This document shows positions 26,811 through 35,600 of a stretch of DNA of 64,000 bases, one piece after another. Source of the DNA: Acetobacter estunensis (GTDB lineage Bacteria > Pseudomonadota > Alphaproteobacteria > Acetobacterales > Acetobacteraceae); NCBI RefSeq assembly GCF_011516945.1, contig NZ_WOTH01000008.1:1-64000 (forward strand), in the 5' to 3' direction. Under the pieces are notes generated by a model. The model searched no databases. It was not told the origin of the DNA and saw only the letters and a list, made by a program, of their open reading frames with translations. A program made the position numbers and the translations under genes. Positions within the stretch are counted from its first letter, which is position 1. The number at the start of each line of letters is the position of its first letter.

Positions 26811-27341
26811 ATGACGGAACTGTTGCGACAACGGGTCGAGGAACTCGCCGCCGCGCTGCGTGTAACCACCAGTGTCACGTGGACGTTGGAAAAATGGTGT
26901 GAGCAGCAGGGATTGGTCACACCGCCGGCCCATATTCAGGCCTGTGTCGAGCCAGTTCCCCAACTGCCTGTGCCTGAAGCCTTTCTGGGCGCTTTTCCAG
27001 CGGGCGAACGCCTGCGGCATCGTCGGGTGGATCTGACCTGTCAGGGACTGTCTTTGTGCCATGCCGATAATTGGTATGCTCCCTCACGTCTGTCTCCGCA
27101 GATGAACGCGCGTCTGGAAAAGACCCGTGAACCGTTTGGGCGTGTCGTAAGGCAGATGGGCATTCATCGCCGCACGCTGGACTGCCGTGTTCTCTGGACT
27201 GAGGAGGCACCGCCGCCCTCTTCCGCCCGTGCCCCCGTCATCAGTGTGCTGGCGTTCGTGTGTCGCGAAGACGGTATGGCGCTCAGCCTTGTGCGGGAGA
27301 TCTGCACCGCAGCCTTGCTGGGCGTTGGCGATTCCTGCTGA
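26811..27341 (+). CDS. UbiC-like (chorismate lyase-like) hypothetical protein
   Basis: A 176-aa protein starting six bases after the methyltransferase stop, so likely cotranscribed. The central block VDLTCQGLSLCHADNWYAPSRL, then LEKTREPFGRVVRQMGIHRRTL, resembles the chorismate lyase/UbiC fold family: a strand, a W-x-P-x-R motif, then a short helix and PFG turn. Chorismate lyase supplies 4-hydroxybenzoate for ubiquinone, but many members of the superfamily have no assigned function. Fold-level call only. No clear Shine-Dalgarno is visible, which fits translational coupling. Confidence 0.5.
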   Translation: MTELLRQRVEELAAALRVTTSVTWTLEKWCEQQGLVTPPAHIQACVEPVPQLPVPEAFLGAFPAGERLRHRRVDLTCQGLSLCHADNWYAPSRLSPQMNARLEKTREPFGRVVRQMGIHRRTLDCRVLWTEEAPPPSSARAPVISVLAFVCREDGMALSLVREICTAALLGVGDSC

Positions 27342-27419
27342 CCGCCATTTCTCAAGCGGAACTCTCTCACGCCTTTAGACGTTGCGCGTCGGTTGTCGCT
27401 GATCGAAAAGGTGCAGCTT

Positions 27420-28202
27420 ATGGCGGACATTTCTGGGAAAGTAGCCCTCGTCACGGGATCTGGGCAGGGGATCGGGCGGGGCATCGCCCTGAGACTGGCG
27501 CGTGATGGCGCGGACATTGCTCTGGTGGACATCCGCGAAGACCGCCTGGCGGATGTCGCGGCGGAAATCGAGGCGCTGGGCCGCAAAGCCACCACCTTTG
27601 TGGCCGATATCGGGGACCGCGAGCAGGTCGCAGCAGCGATAGATCATGCCGAGAGCGCTTTGGGCGGTTTCAATGTGATGGTGAACAACGCCGGTATCGC
27701 GCAGATCAAGCCATTGGCGGATGTAATGCCGGAGGAAGTGGAGCGCATCTACCGCATCAATGTTCAGGGCACGCTGTGGGGCATCCAGCTTGCGGCGGCC
27801 CGGTTCCAGAAGCGCGGGCACAAGGGCAAGATCATCAATGCCTGCTCCATTGCCGGGCATGAAGGATACGCCATGTTGGGGGTCTATTCCTCGACCAAGT
27901 TCGCCGTGCGCGGGCTGACACAGGCGGCGGCCAAGGAATATGCCAGCCACGGAATCACCGTGAACGCTTATTGCCCCGGTGTGGTCGGCACCGACATGTG
28001 GGTGGAGATCGACGCCGAATTTGCCCGGTTGACGGGCGTGGCGAAGGGAGAGACCTATGACCGTTTCGTCAAGGGGATCGCGCTTGGACGCGCCGAGACA
28101 CCGGATGACGTTGCCGGTCTCGTTTCATGGCTGGCAGGGCCGGACTCGGACTATGTGACAGGACAGTCCATTCTGATCGATGGCGGCCTCGTCTATCGCT
28201 GA
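27420..28202 (+). CDS. budC: Acetoin reductase / 2,3-butanediol dehydrogenase-like SDR
   Basis: A 260-aa classical short-chain dehydrogenase. The cofactor motif is TGSGQGIG (residues 13-20), NNAGIAQ marks the NAG motif, the catalytic Ser lies in CSIAGHEG and the YxxxK motif is YSSTK. Features such as [30 protein letters not shown] and [11 protein letters not shown] closely follow BudC-type acetoin reductases, which interconvert diacetyl, acetoin and 2,3-butanediol with NAD(H). An Asp in VDIRE after the second strand favours NAD(H). ATG 27420 has AAGG seven bases upstream. Confidence 0.75.
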   Translation: MADISGKVALVTGSGQGIGRGIALRLARDGADIALVDIREDRLADVAAEIEALGRKATTFVADIGDREQVAAAIDHAESALGGFNVMVNNAGIAQIKPLADVMPEEVERIYRINVQGTLWGIQLAAARFQKRGHKGKIINACSIAGHEGYAMLGVYSSTKFAVRGLTQAAAKEYASHGITVNAYCPGVVGTDMWVEIDAEFARLTGVAKGETYDRFVKGIALGRAETPDDVAGLVSWLAGPDSDYVTGQSILIDGGLVYR

Positions 28203-28207
28203 CGTGT

Positions 28208-28801
28208 TCAGCCAGCGTCCACGGTGTGACGAAATGCCCAACTCGGTCCGATGAGGGCGAGCAGGAACTTGCCGTATTCCAGCACAAGCAAGCGCAACGT
28301 CGCGCGGGTATAGGGGCGCTGCATCGCGGGCGGCTGGACGGGGAGCGCTTCCAGTCGGATCTCGGGTGCAGCACGGTGGATCATCAGCATGGCGCGGCGC
28401 ATGTGGTAGCCCGCCGTGACCACGATCAGGCTGTGCAATCCGTTATGGCGTGCCCATGCGGCGGTTTCCGCGCCGTTGCCCGCAGTGGAGGTGGCCTGTT
28501 GGCCCAGTGTCACGCGATCGAGCAACGCCGATGGGATACCGGGCGCGATATCGCGCAACGTCGTGTGCGGATCGACGCCGGAAATCAGCAGCAGGTGTCC
28601 GTGACCGTCCTTGAGGAGACGTAGCGCCGTCTCCACCCGACCGTTGCCGCCTGTCAGGGCCACAATGCCATCTGCTTTCATAATGGGGCTGATGGCTTTC
28701 TGCGCATCCATCACGAACCAGACAAAGCCGCAGACCACAGCCGTCGAGAGTCCAACCATCAGCAGGCAGGCAGCTTTTCCCAGAGAGGCACCGCGTCTCA
28801 C
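28208..28801 (-). CDS. DUF218 (YdcF/SanA-like) membrane protein
   Basis: A 197-aa protein starting at GTG 28801, whose GTGA overlaps the ftsX stop; the open frame upstream of this lies inside ftsX. An N-terminal helix (LMVGLSTAVVCGFVWFV) is followed by the DUF218 core: DGIVALTGGNGRVETALRLL, LLLISGVDP, ETAAWARHNGLHSLIVVTAGYHMRRAM. This family includes SanA and ElyC, linked to envelope biogenesis. In alphaproteobacteria a DUF218 gene commonly follows ftsEX, which supports an envelope or cell-division role. Confidence 0.85.
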   Translation of the reverse strand: MRRGASLGKAACLLMVGLSTAVVCGFVWFVMDAQKAISPIMKADGIVALTGGNGRVETALRLLKDGHGHLLLISGVDPHTTLRDIAPGIPSALLDRVTLGQQATSTAGNGAETAAWARHNGLHSLIVVTAGYHMRRAMLMIHRAAPEIRLEALPVQPPAMQRPYTRATLRLLVLEYGKFLLALIGPSWAFRHTVDAG

Positions 28802-29748
28802 GGGAGACGCCGCAGCCAGATGCGAACAATGGTCTGGGCCGTGCCCCATCCCAGAATGGTCATGATCAGGGGGATGCAGCCTAGTCCGATCAGAAGGTCT
28901 GTGGAGGTTCCGCCGATTGTCAGGCTGTGGAGGGAATCCCTCAGAAGAGACGGCCATGTTTCATGGCTCACCGCTGCGCCGGAAAGGGGCGCCATCAGCC
29001 TGGAGACGACGGCGATGGGGAGAACAGCCAGAATCGTCCCTAAGGCGCCGCCACCGAAAGCCAGTAGGGCGACCCGGCGGGCAAACCTCCCGGCCACGTA
29101 ACCATCCGGGGCGCCAAGTCCGTGCAGGATGATAAGACTATCGCGTCGCGCGCCCAGCCCGAGCCGGGTGGCCATGCCGATAACGGCGGCGGCAATGCCT
29201 CCGACCAGCGTGATGGCGAGTGCCGCGCAGACAAGCAGGCTGCGGGCAATGGCATGGAGCTGTTCGCGCCAGTCGTCGTTGCGTTCGATCAGCGTGCCGG
29301 GCGCCTCGCTCTGCACGGTCGTCACGAATGTGTCCGGCAATGTTGCGCCGGACGTGAGATCGACTTCGACCACGGCGGGAAGCGGCAGGGCGGACGTGCC
29401 GGTATTGCCGAGCCAGGGTGCCAGAAGTCGGTCGAGTTCCTGTGTGTCCAGCCTGTGCGCCCGTCGCAGGGATGGCAGTGTCTGCAACAGTGAGAGAACG
29501 GCGTCGGCGCGCGATGCGGCCGCGCTGTCTGATGGGACAATCGCCGGTTTTTCGGGATCGGGCACCTGTACGGTCATGAGATTGGCCGCGCCGCGCGCCC
29601 AGCGGGCGGACAACTCGCGCGCGCCGAATGCACCGGCAAAGGTGAGGGCGGCCAGAAGGCTCATGGCGGCCACCATGGCAATCAGACTGCGGTCGGGCAG
29701 GGCATGCGCGAGAGCCAGACCGTCGCGCGCCTGTTTGCGGCTACTCAT
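28798..29748 (-). CDS. ftsX: Cell division protein FtsX
   Basis: A 316-aa membrane partner of FtsE. An N-terminal helix (LIAMVAAMSLLAALTFAGAFG) is followed by a periplasmic domain of about 120 residues that should contact an amidase activator, then three C-terminal helices (LLVCAALAITLVGGIAAAVIGM; LLAFGGGALGTILAVLPIAVV; LIGLGCIPLIMTILGWGTA), the FtsX topology. ATG 29748 overlaps the end of ftsE by eight bases, so translation is coupled; the frame upstream lies inside ftsE. The DUF218 gene starts on its stop codon. Confidence 0.9.
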   Translation of the reverse strand: MSSRKQARDGLALAHALPDRSLIAMVAAMSLLAALTFAGAFGARELSARWARGAANLMTVQVPDPEKPAIVPSDSAAASRADAVLSLLQTLPSLRRAHRLDTQELDRLLAPWLGNTGTSALPLPAVVEVDLTSGATLPDTFVTTVQSEAPGTLIERNDDWREQLHAIARSLLVCAALAITLVGGIAAAVIGMATRLGLGARRDSLIILHGLGAPDGYVAGRFARRVALLAFGGGALGTILAVLPIAVVSRLMAPLSGAAVSHETWPSLLRDSLHSLTIGGTSTDLLIGLGCIPLIMTILGWGTAQTIVRIWLRRLP

Positions 29749-30415
29749 CGCCGATGAGCTTTCCGTGTTCGAGATGCAGCGCGGGTGCCGGATAACGGCG
29801 CACCAGAGCATCGTTATGCGTGGCCACGATCACGGTCGTTCCCATGGCGGTCAGTTCTCGCAGCATGGTGAGTACGCGCACGGCCTGCGCCTCGTCCAGC
29901 GCATTTGTGGGTTCGTCGGCCAGAATGATGGCCGGTCGGGAAACCACGGCGCGGGCGATGGCCGTGCGTTGCTGCTCGCCGCCCGAGAGTTCGGCGGGAC
30001 AGGAAGACTGGCGTGCGCCCAGTCCCATCCATGTCAGCAGGGTGCTGACTTCCTGTGCGACTTCATCTTCATCGCGTTTCTGAAGGCGCAGCGGGAGCCC
30101 CACATTGTCAGCGATGGAGAGGGTGGGCATGAGGCGATAGTCCTGATGCACCATGCTGATCCGTTGGCGCAGGCGCGCGAGAGCGGAGCGTTTCACATGC
30201 GGTGTAATGGATGTGCCGAGCAGTTCGCATGTGCCCGATCGTGGAAGCGCTTCAAGATGCAGAAGGCGGAGCAGAGAGGATTTGCCGGCGCCCGATGGAC
30301 CGAGGAGCCACCGGAAACCGCCCTGCGGCACGGCAAAGCTGATATTGGCGAGGGTTTCGCGTTCCCGTCCCGCCGATGGTCCATGCTGCCATGTCACTTT
30401 TTCCAGCCGTATCAT
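29741..30415 (-). CDS. ftsE: Cell division ATP-binding protein FtsE
   Basis: A 224-aa ABC ATPase that works with FtsX to activate peptidoglycan hydrolysis at the septum. Walker A is GPSGAGKSS at about residue 39, the signature is LSGGEQQRTAIARA, Walker B is IILADEPTNALD and the H-loop is ATHND. First gene of the ftsE-ftsX-DUF218 operon; divergent from the zinc-ribbon gene with about 230 bases between them. This conserved neighbourhood confirms FtsE over a generic LolD-like ATPase. Confidence 0.92.
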   Translation of the reverse strand: MIRLEKVTWQHGPSAGRERETLANISFAVPQGGFRWLLGPSGAGKSSLLRLLHLEALPRSGTCELLGTSITPHVKRSALARLRQRISMVHQDYRLMPTLSIADNVGLPLRLQKRDEDEVAQEVSTLLTWMGLGARQSSCPAELSGGEQQRTAIARAVVSRPAIILADEPTNALDEAQAVRVLTMLRELTAMGTTVIVATHNDALVRRYPAPALHLEHGKLIGDE

Positions 30416-30643
30416 GCGGGCGGCCGAAAAGCTGTGCGCGGAAGGAAGGAGCGGGATGCTGTCACGGCTGCCCTCATAACGTGAGCGGATGAGTGATGTC
30501 GATCATCATGTAACGGTTCCGCCCCTTTCGCGTCCTTGTGATCGCGTTTAGAAAATGGGAAGAAATTTCGGTACATATCCACCGGGCAAGGGACCGGACA
30601 TGCGCCGGGTGGAGAGCTCGCAAGAGCACCAGAGAGGAAACCG

Positions 30644-31981
30644 ATGCTGATTGTCTGCCCGTCCTGCGGCATTAAATACAATGTTCCTGCCTCGTATCTG
30701 ACAAAAGACAGAACATTGAAATGCGCCAGTTGCGGGACGAGCTGGCTCGTGCCCGCCCTGCGCGATGAGGCAAAGGCCAGCTCCGAATCGGCTTCTGTGG
30801 AGTCGGTGCCTGCGGGACCCTCAGCAGTTCCTGTGTCTTCGGAAAACCGAGCGGCACCCGCCCCGGAAAAAGAGGCTGCGTCCCCTGCGGGAGAGGCGGC
30901 GGAAAGCCCCGTTTCCTCTTCCATTGCTGAGCCGGCTGTTTCTTCTCCTGATGACGGCAAGGCGTCTGACAGCAAAGACGAGGAGGCTGAGCCGGTTTTC
31001 GGTGTTTCTTCGCATCAGGACGGGCCTCAGGAAGAAAAGACGGAGCCATCGCTGCCGCCAATTCTACGAACTGTGGCGCCCAAGCCAGCGCCTGCTCCAG
31101 AACCGGAAGAAGAAGAGGACGACCGTCCGTTCAGTTTTCTGGATCAGGCCATTGCCCGTCATGCAGCGCAGAGTGACGCCGTGGAAGAGGAACATAGCGT
31201 TTCCTCCCACTATGCACCCGCGCAGACGGTCGCAAGCGGGCATTCCCCGATGTGGGAAGAAGCAGCGCTCGATACGCATGCCCTGCACTCCGATGAGAAG
31301 AACGGAACGCAGGGTGCCTTTCAGGACACTCTGGCGGCCGAGACGGAGCGGTTGGAGCATCTTGAAGAGGTGGAGCACCATTCGGCCCTTGGAGCGGAAG
31401 ATGAGACTTCGTCCCATGTAGAGGCGGCGGCTCCTTTCGAGCGGGACAGTCATCAGCCGGACGAGATTGACGATGTTGTCGCGCGTCTGCGTTCTGCACG
31501 CGGACAGGGAGCAGGTGCGGCGGAAGCGGAAAAACCGACTTCCGTTCAGGCAGAGCCAACTCCGGCCCCGGCTGAAAGCGCATCATGGGTTCCGGCATGG
31601 GATCGTGTGGAACGGGCGGAAGCTGACGAGGAAATGGCGTCAGTCACAAAGCCAGAGGACGAACATGCGCCCATCTGGGATGTGGGAGAGGACCACGGCG
31701 AACAGGTCGCTGCGCAATCTGCTTCCGAAGATGAGCAGGTTGAACCGGCTCGGCATGTCGAGCCGGCAGTGGATATGGCGGAGCGTCTGCGTAAGGATGT
31801 CTTGCAGCGCACGGCGACAACAGAGGCTACAAAGTCGGAACGGGGTTCGTTTCTGGAAAGTCAGGCTTTCTGGAAGAAGGCATGGATTGCGAGTGGCGCG
31901 ACTGCCGTTCTCGTGGTTGCCGCTGCCGTTCATTGGTTCGATGCGCTGAGCCATGTTTGGCCCGCGTTGCGTCTGCTCTGA
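30644..31981 (+). CDS. Zinc-ribbon protein with long acidic linker and C-terminal membrane helix
   Basis: A 445-aa protein. Residues 1-35 form a MJ0042-type zinc finger with Cys5, Cys8, Cys27 and Cys30 (CPSCG, CASCG). Residues 40-400 are a low-complexity, Glu/Ala/Pro/Ser-rich linker with many acidic runs, probably disordered. A single helix near residues 413-432 (IASGATAVLVVAAAVHWF) precedes a short tail. Proteins of this layout sit divergent from ftsEX in many alphaproteobacteria. The role is unknown, but the conserved placement suggests a cell-envelope or division link. GAGAGGAAACC supplies the ribosome binding site, and a hairpin terminator follows directly. Confidence 0.8.
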   Translation: MLIVCPSCGIKYNVPASYLTKDRTLKCASCGTSWLVPALRDEAKASSESASVESVPAGPSAVPVSSENRAAPAPEKEAASPAGEAAESPVSSSIAEPAVSSPDDGKASDSKDEEAEPVFGVSSHQDGPQEEKTEPSLPPILRTVAPKPAPAPEPEEEEDDRPFSFLDQAIARHAAQSDAVEEEHSVSSHYAPAQTVASGHSPMWEEAALDTHALHSDEKNGTQGAFQDTLAAETERLEHLEEVEHHSALGAEDETSSHVEAAAPFERDSHQPDEIDDVVARLRSARGQGAGAAEAEKPTSVQAEPTPAPAESASWVPAWDRVERAEADEEMASVTKPEDEHAPIWDVGEDHGEQVAAQSASEDEQVEPARHVEPAVDMAERLRKDVLQRTATTEATKSERGSFLESQAFWKKAWIASGATAVLVVAAAVHWFDALSHVWPALRLL

Positions 31982-32003
31982 CGGGCTGAAAGAAAGCCCG
32001 TTT
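31981..32003 (+). terminator. Rho-independent terminator of the zinc-ribbon gene
   Basis: ACGGGCT at 31981-31987 pairs perfectly with AGCCCGT at 31995-32001 around a 7-base loop. TT follows and the stem begins at the last base of the stop codon. The T-run is short, so efficiency is uncertain. Confidence 0.65.
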
Positions 32004-32188
32004 CAAGCATTCTTTGAGCAACTGTTTTAAAAGCCTGTCAGGTTGACCTGAGGGGGCATTCTGCCTCTGAATACGTTGGCTTTTTGTCCCGATATTCCCA
32101 TATCGGATCCTTCAAAGCCACCTTATCAAAGGAAACCCCTTGTCTACCCTGTGATTGCAGATTGCTGAAACAGCTTCTCAAGCAGTGA

Positions 32189-32599
32189 TTACATGGAACG
32201 GGCGGCGATGGCGGAGAGGGTTGCGCCAAGAGCGGCCAGAGCCATCAGCAGAATACCATCGGTAATGAGGCCATCAGGTGTTAGCTGATGCGTGCCGAAC
32301 ATGATCTGATCGGGAATGGCATCCGAGACATGCGACATGACGTCATGCGCCTGCGCATCCACTTTTCCGGCGCTTGAAGACACTGCATTCATGACATGGG
32401 GAAGCGCCTTCCACCCGATGCCGGCAATGAGCAGGAGTGGCGCCAGAAGTTCAGCGATCTGCTGAGCAAGGTAGAACAGGAAATACAGAACGGACCAGAT
32501 GCCAATCCGAGCGAGAGACGATGCTGCGCTGCCTGTGCCTCGTCTGCTCCGTGCAAGGGGCGCTCGGGCTGGACGGCTGCTATCGTCGCTGAAGTTCAT
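32189..32599 (-). CDS. Small membrane protein of unknown function
   Basis: A 136-aa protein with a basic, Ser/Arg-rich N-terminus and two hydrophobic segments (SVLYFLFYLAQQIAELLAPLLLIAGIG around residues 35-61, and ILLMALAALGATLSAIAA at the C-terminus). No family recognised. The start at 32599 was chosen because GAGAGACG lies upstream; the frame extends to 32629 without a better site. It lies between the zinc-ribbon gene and a small lipoprotein gene and faces away from both neighbours' promoters. Confidence 0.6.
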   Translation of the reverse strand: MNFSDDSSRPARAPLARSRRGTGSAASSLARIGIWSVLYFLFYLAQQIAELLAPLLLIAGIGWKALPHVMNAVSSSAGKVDAQAHDVMSHVSDAIPDQIMFGTHQLTPDGLITDGILLMALAALGATLSAIAARSM

Positions 32600-32739
32600 G
32601 CGGGTCGTCTCTCTTTCTTCATGCCGCATCCGGTCTATTCGATGACAGGATCATCGGAGCCGTATCGCGTGTCCCATGCCGGAGGTAGCGCCGAAGGAGT
32701 CGAAAGGCAAATCCGGCATGGGAAGCCGCAGGAGAGACT

Positions 32740-33006
32740 TTACTTGACGTAAACCTGTCCATAGGACGCAGCCCCAAGGCCGGGGCAACTGCATGGCGCA
32801 CCAACGGGTGAGGCTAGCGGTAACTGGCAGGTGTAGAGACCGGCTTTACAGGTGCCTCCCAGTGGCGTGCCCGGCGGATAGGAGCCCGGAGCAATTGGCG
32901 TTCCGGCCTGTCCCGTACAAGCCGCCATGCCAAGAGTGGCGAGCACGGCAAAAATCTTGGCCGTGCGACGCCTTGCGGTCGGAGCCGCCTTGAAAGTGGT
33001 GGTCAT
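32740..33006 (-). CDS. Small Cys-rich lipoprotein
   Basis: An 88-aa protein. A basic N-terminus and hydrophobic stretch (IFAVLATLGMAAC) end in a lipobox GMAAC, so lipidation at Cys30 is expected. The mature part is Gly/Pro-rich with five further cysteines (CKAGLYTC, PCSCPG), which suggests disulfide bonding in the envelope. No characterised family recognised. It lies between two minus-strand genes with short spacers. Confidence 0.65.
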   Translation of the reverse strand: MTTTFKAAPTARRRTAKIFAVLATLGMAACTGQAGTPIAPGSYPPGTPLGGTCKAGLYTCQLPLASPVGAPCSCPGLGAASYGQVYVK

Positions 33007-33066
33007 CTGGCGATCAACCTCGTGGCTATAATCGGTTGTTTTGCGGTGCCATAACGCCCCGAGCGG

Positions 33067-34269
33067 CTATGAGATGCAAGTCCGTTCCGCAATGGCGACA
33101 CCTGCCGCATGTCCGCTTGCCCATGCCCAATGGAAATTGTAACCGCCAAGCCAGCCCGTGACGTCGACAGCCTCACCCACCGCATACAGGCCGGGAACGG
33201 TGCTGGCCTCCATCGTGCGGGAAGAAAGCGCGCGCGTGTCGATCCCACCAATTGTGACTTCCGCTTTGGCGTAACCCTCGGTGCGTGCGGGTTTGAATGA
33301 CCAGTTCTGGAGAGCCTGTGCTGCGGGACGCAGTATTCTATCGGGCCATTCCGCCGCCGGTTTCGGCCCGAGAAGACGTGGTCCCATGGTTTCGGCCAGT
33401 CTGCGTGGCAACCATTCTCCCAGAATACTCGTGGCGTGTGCGCGGGGACGAGCGGAGCGCGCGTCTTTCAGGAGGGTGAGGACATCCCTGCCGGGGAGGA
33501 GGTCTATGCCGAGAGGCAGCCCTTCCTTCCAGAAAGACGAAATCTGGAGAATCGCTGGTCCTGACAGGCCGCGATGCGTGAACAGTATCGCTTCATCGAA
33601 GCCGATCTTGCCGCATCGGGCACGAACGGGGAGGGAGACCCCAGCGAGTGATTGCATCCATTCCAGATCGTCCGCACCTGCTTGTAATGGGACAAGGCCG
33701 GGTTCCGGACGCACGACGGGAATGGCGAATTGGCGTGCGAGGTCATGTGCCAGCCCTGTTGCGCCAAGTTTGGGGATGGACAGCCCCCCGCAAGCCAGCA
33801 CGAGCGTTTCGGACGCAAAGGTCGCTGTGTCAGTGCGCACTTCGTAACCATCGGCGTGTCGCACGTCACGAATGGTTTCGGACAGGCGGATCGTGACGTG
33901 ACCGGCACGACACTCCTCCAGCAGCATGGCCAGAATCTCGCGGGCAGAACCGTCGCAGAACAGTTGCCCCAGCGTTTTTTCATGCCACGCAATACGGTGG
34001 CGCTTCACGAGAGCGAGGAAATCACGCGCTGTGCAACGGGCGAGGGCAGAGCGGGCGAAATGTCGGTTGGTGGACAGGAAACGGTCAGCCGCGACGTGTC
34101 GATTGGTGAAGTTGCATCGTCCTCCGCCTGAAATGAGGATTTTCCGTCCCGGTTCGTTGTTGTGGTCCAGAACGAGAACCCGTGCGCCCTGCTGGCCGGC
34201 AGTAAATGCCGTCATCAGACCGGCAGCACCGGCGCCTATGACGATGGCATCGAATTTTTCCTGTTTCAT
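33067..34269 (-). CDS. HI0933/YhiN-family FAD-dependent oxidoreductase
   Basis: A 400-aa flavoprotein. The dinucleotide motif IVIGAGAAGLM begins at residue 9, and the family-specific RKILISGGGRCNFTN follows near 42. The C-terminal block GLYAVGEAVDVTGWLGGYNFHWAWASG is typical of the HI0933-like family (sometimes named aminoacetone oxidase). Reaction unproven. ATG 34269 follows the rpsI terminator at 34289-34322, so earlier in-frame starts at 34287 and 34335 fall in or before the hairpin and are unlikely. Confidence 0.85.
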   Translation of the reverse strand: MKQEKFDAIVIGAGAAGLMTAFTAGQQGARVLVLDHNNEPGRKILISGGGRCNFTNRHVAADRFLSTNRHFARSALARCTARDFLALVKRHRIAWHEKTLGQLFCDGSAREILAMLLEECRAGHVTIRLSETIRDVRHADGYEVRTDTATFASETLVLACGGLSIPKLGATGLAHDLARQFAIPVVRPEPGLVPLQAGADDLEWMQSLAGVSLPVRARCGKIGFDEAILFTHRGLSGPAILQISSFWKEGLPLGIDLLPGRDVLTLLKDARSARPRAHATSILGEWLPRRLAETMGPRLLGPKPAAEWPDRILRPAAQALQNWSFKPARTEGYAKAEVTIGGIDTRALSSRTMEASTVPGLYAVGEAVDVTGWLGGYNFHWAWASGHAAGVAIAERTCIS

Positions 34270-34288
34270 GGCAATCCGTTCTCCCATG

Positions 34289-34322
34289 AAAAAAGCCGCC
34301 AGCCCGAAGGCTGACGGCTTTT
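34289..34322 (-). terminator. Terminator of rplM-rpsI
   Basis: On either strand GCCG-x2-AGCC pairs with GGCT-x2-CGGC around CGAA. On the minus strand it is followed by a run of T (AAAAAA at 34289-34294 on plus). It lies about 35 bases after the rpsI stop and just before the FAD oxidoreductase start, separating the two units. Confidence 0.8.
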
Positions 34323-34356
34323 GCACCCGTTCCACAAAGGGAAGGGTTGTCCCGGC

Positions 34357-34848
34357 TCAGCGCTTGCTGAACTGGAACGAACGACGGGCCTTGGCCTTAC
34401 CGTATTTCTTACGCTCAACCTGACGGGAGTCGCGCGTGAGGAAACCGGCAGCCTTGAGAATGCTGCGCAGTCCCGGCTCGTAGTGCGTCAGCGCACGGCT
34501 GATGCCGTGACGGACCGCACCGGCCTGACCGGACAGACCACCGCCCGTCACCGTGCAGATGACGTCGAACTGGTTGTAGCGGTCGCTCACGAGGAAGGGC
34601 TGCGTGAGCAGCATGCGCAGGACCGGACGGGCGAAGTAGGTGCCCACCGGGCGACCGTTCACCGTGATGTCACCCTTGCCGGGCTTGATCCACACGCGGG
34701 CCACGGCGTCCTTACGACGACCGGTCGCATAGGAGCGGCCCTGTGCGTCGCGCTTTACTTCATAGACGGGGGCCTCAGACGCGACGACCTGTGGCGCGAC
34801 GTCCTTGAGGTCGGCGAGGGTGCCGGTACGTTCGATCGTTTCAGACAT
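34357..34848 (-). CDS. rpsI: 30S ribosomal protein S9
   Basis: A 163-aa S9 with an N-terminal extension of about 35 residues common in alphaproteobacteria. The conserved core has [47 protein letters not shown] and the basic C-terminal tail ending in SFQFSKR, which reaches the P-site tRNA. It follows rplM with a 5-base gap, the universal L13-S9 operon. Confidence 0.98.
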   Translation of the reverse strand: MSETIERTGTLADLKDVAPQVVASEAPVYEVKRDAQGRSYATGRRKDAVARVWIKPGKGDITVNGRPVGTYFARPVLRMLLTQPFLVSDRYNQFDVICTVTGGGLSGQAGAVRHGISRALTHYEPGLRSILKAAGFLTRDSRQVERKKYGKAKARRSFQFSKR

Positions 34849-34853
34849 GGAAA

Positions 34854-35333
34854 TCAGACCTCACCCTTGGCAGCAGCGGTATTCTTGCGGTTCAGAGCCG
34901 CGATATCGAGCGTCACCGGCTTCTGGCCGTCGTGCGGATGCTCGCTGCCGGCATAGACGTGCAGATTGCGCATCTGCTGACGCTGGAGCGGGCCGCGCGT
35001 GATCATGCGCTCGACTGCCTTCTCCACGACCTGACCGGGATTCTTGCCCGTCAGACGCTGCGTGATGGTGCGCGTCTTGATGCCGCCGGGATAACCGGTG
35101 TGATAGTGGAAGAGCTTCTGTCCGACCTTGTTGCCGGTCAGCTTGATCTTCTCGGCGTTGATGATGACGACATGGTCGCCGCAATCAACGTGCGGGGTGA
35201 ACTGTGGCTTGTGCTTGCCGCGCAGGCGGTTCGCAACGATGGTGGCGAGACGTCCCAGAACGAGGCCTTCGGCGTCGATCAGGATCCAGTTCTTCGTCAC
35301 CTCCGCAGGTTTGAGCGAGAGGGTGGTCTTCAT
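34854..35333 (-). CDS. rplM: 50S ribosomal protein L13
   Basis: A 159-aa L13. Signature segments are [25 protein letters not shown] near residue 17, [17 protein letters not shown], and [13 protein letters not shown] followed by the conserved AVERMI helix. First gene of the rplM-rpsI operon; a good sigma-70-type promoter lies 45-73 bases upstream. Confidence 0.98.
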   Translation of the reverse strand: MKTTLSLKPAEVTKNWILIDAEGLVLGRLATIVANRLRGKHKPQFTPHVDCGDHVVIINAEKIKLTGNKVGQKLFHYHTGYPGGIKTRTITQRLTGKNPGQVVEKAVERMITRGPLQRQQMRNLHVYAGSEHPHDGQKPVTLDIAALNRKNTAAAKGEV

Positions 35334-35377
35334 GTGTCGTGTGTCCGTTCGAAAATCTTGAGCGGTTCGCGTGGCGC

Positions 35378-35406
35378 CTTATGCGCAGGCGGAAGGGACG
35401 CGTCAA
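35378..35406 (-). promoter_or_regulatory. Candidate sigma-70 promoter for rplM-rpsI
   Basis: Minus strand TTGACG (35406-35401), a 17-base spacer, then CATAAG (35383-35378). Transcription would begin about 37 bases before the rplM ATG. The -35 match is five of six and the spacing is ideal. Confidence 0.6.
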
Positions 35407-35600
35407 GCACAATCATGCGTCATGAAAGGACGGGAATGTGATTTTTCCCATGTTTTCCGTGACTTTTGGGTGTGGGTAACATGATACCGTGCTGTTGTAG
35501 CACTCTACCGAAAGACGCGGAGCTTTTCCTGATGTCCTGCTCCCCGCATCCTGTTAGGTGTGGCACCACATGGCAGACCTGAGAGAGCCGAACGCACCCC

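Noticed and set aside
25311-27062. Single 583-residue protein on the minus strand
   Set aside because: Only the last 242 residues (gloB) are real; the upstream part runs antisense through the methyltransferase and UbiC-like genes.
29129-30484. 451-codon plus-strand open frame antisense to ftsX and ftsE
   Set aside because: Both minus-strand genes have intact motifs; the plus-strand reading is low-complexity and motif-free.
35579-35600. Shared 16-mer GAGAGAGCCGAACGCA before the genes at 35601 and 53798
   Set aside because: A 16-base match between two places in 64 kb is near the level expected by chance, and the flanks are unrelated.
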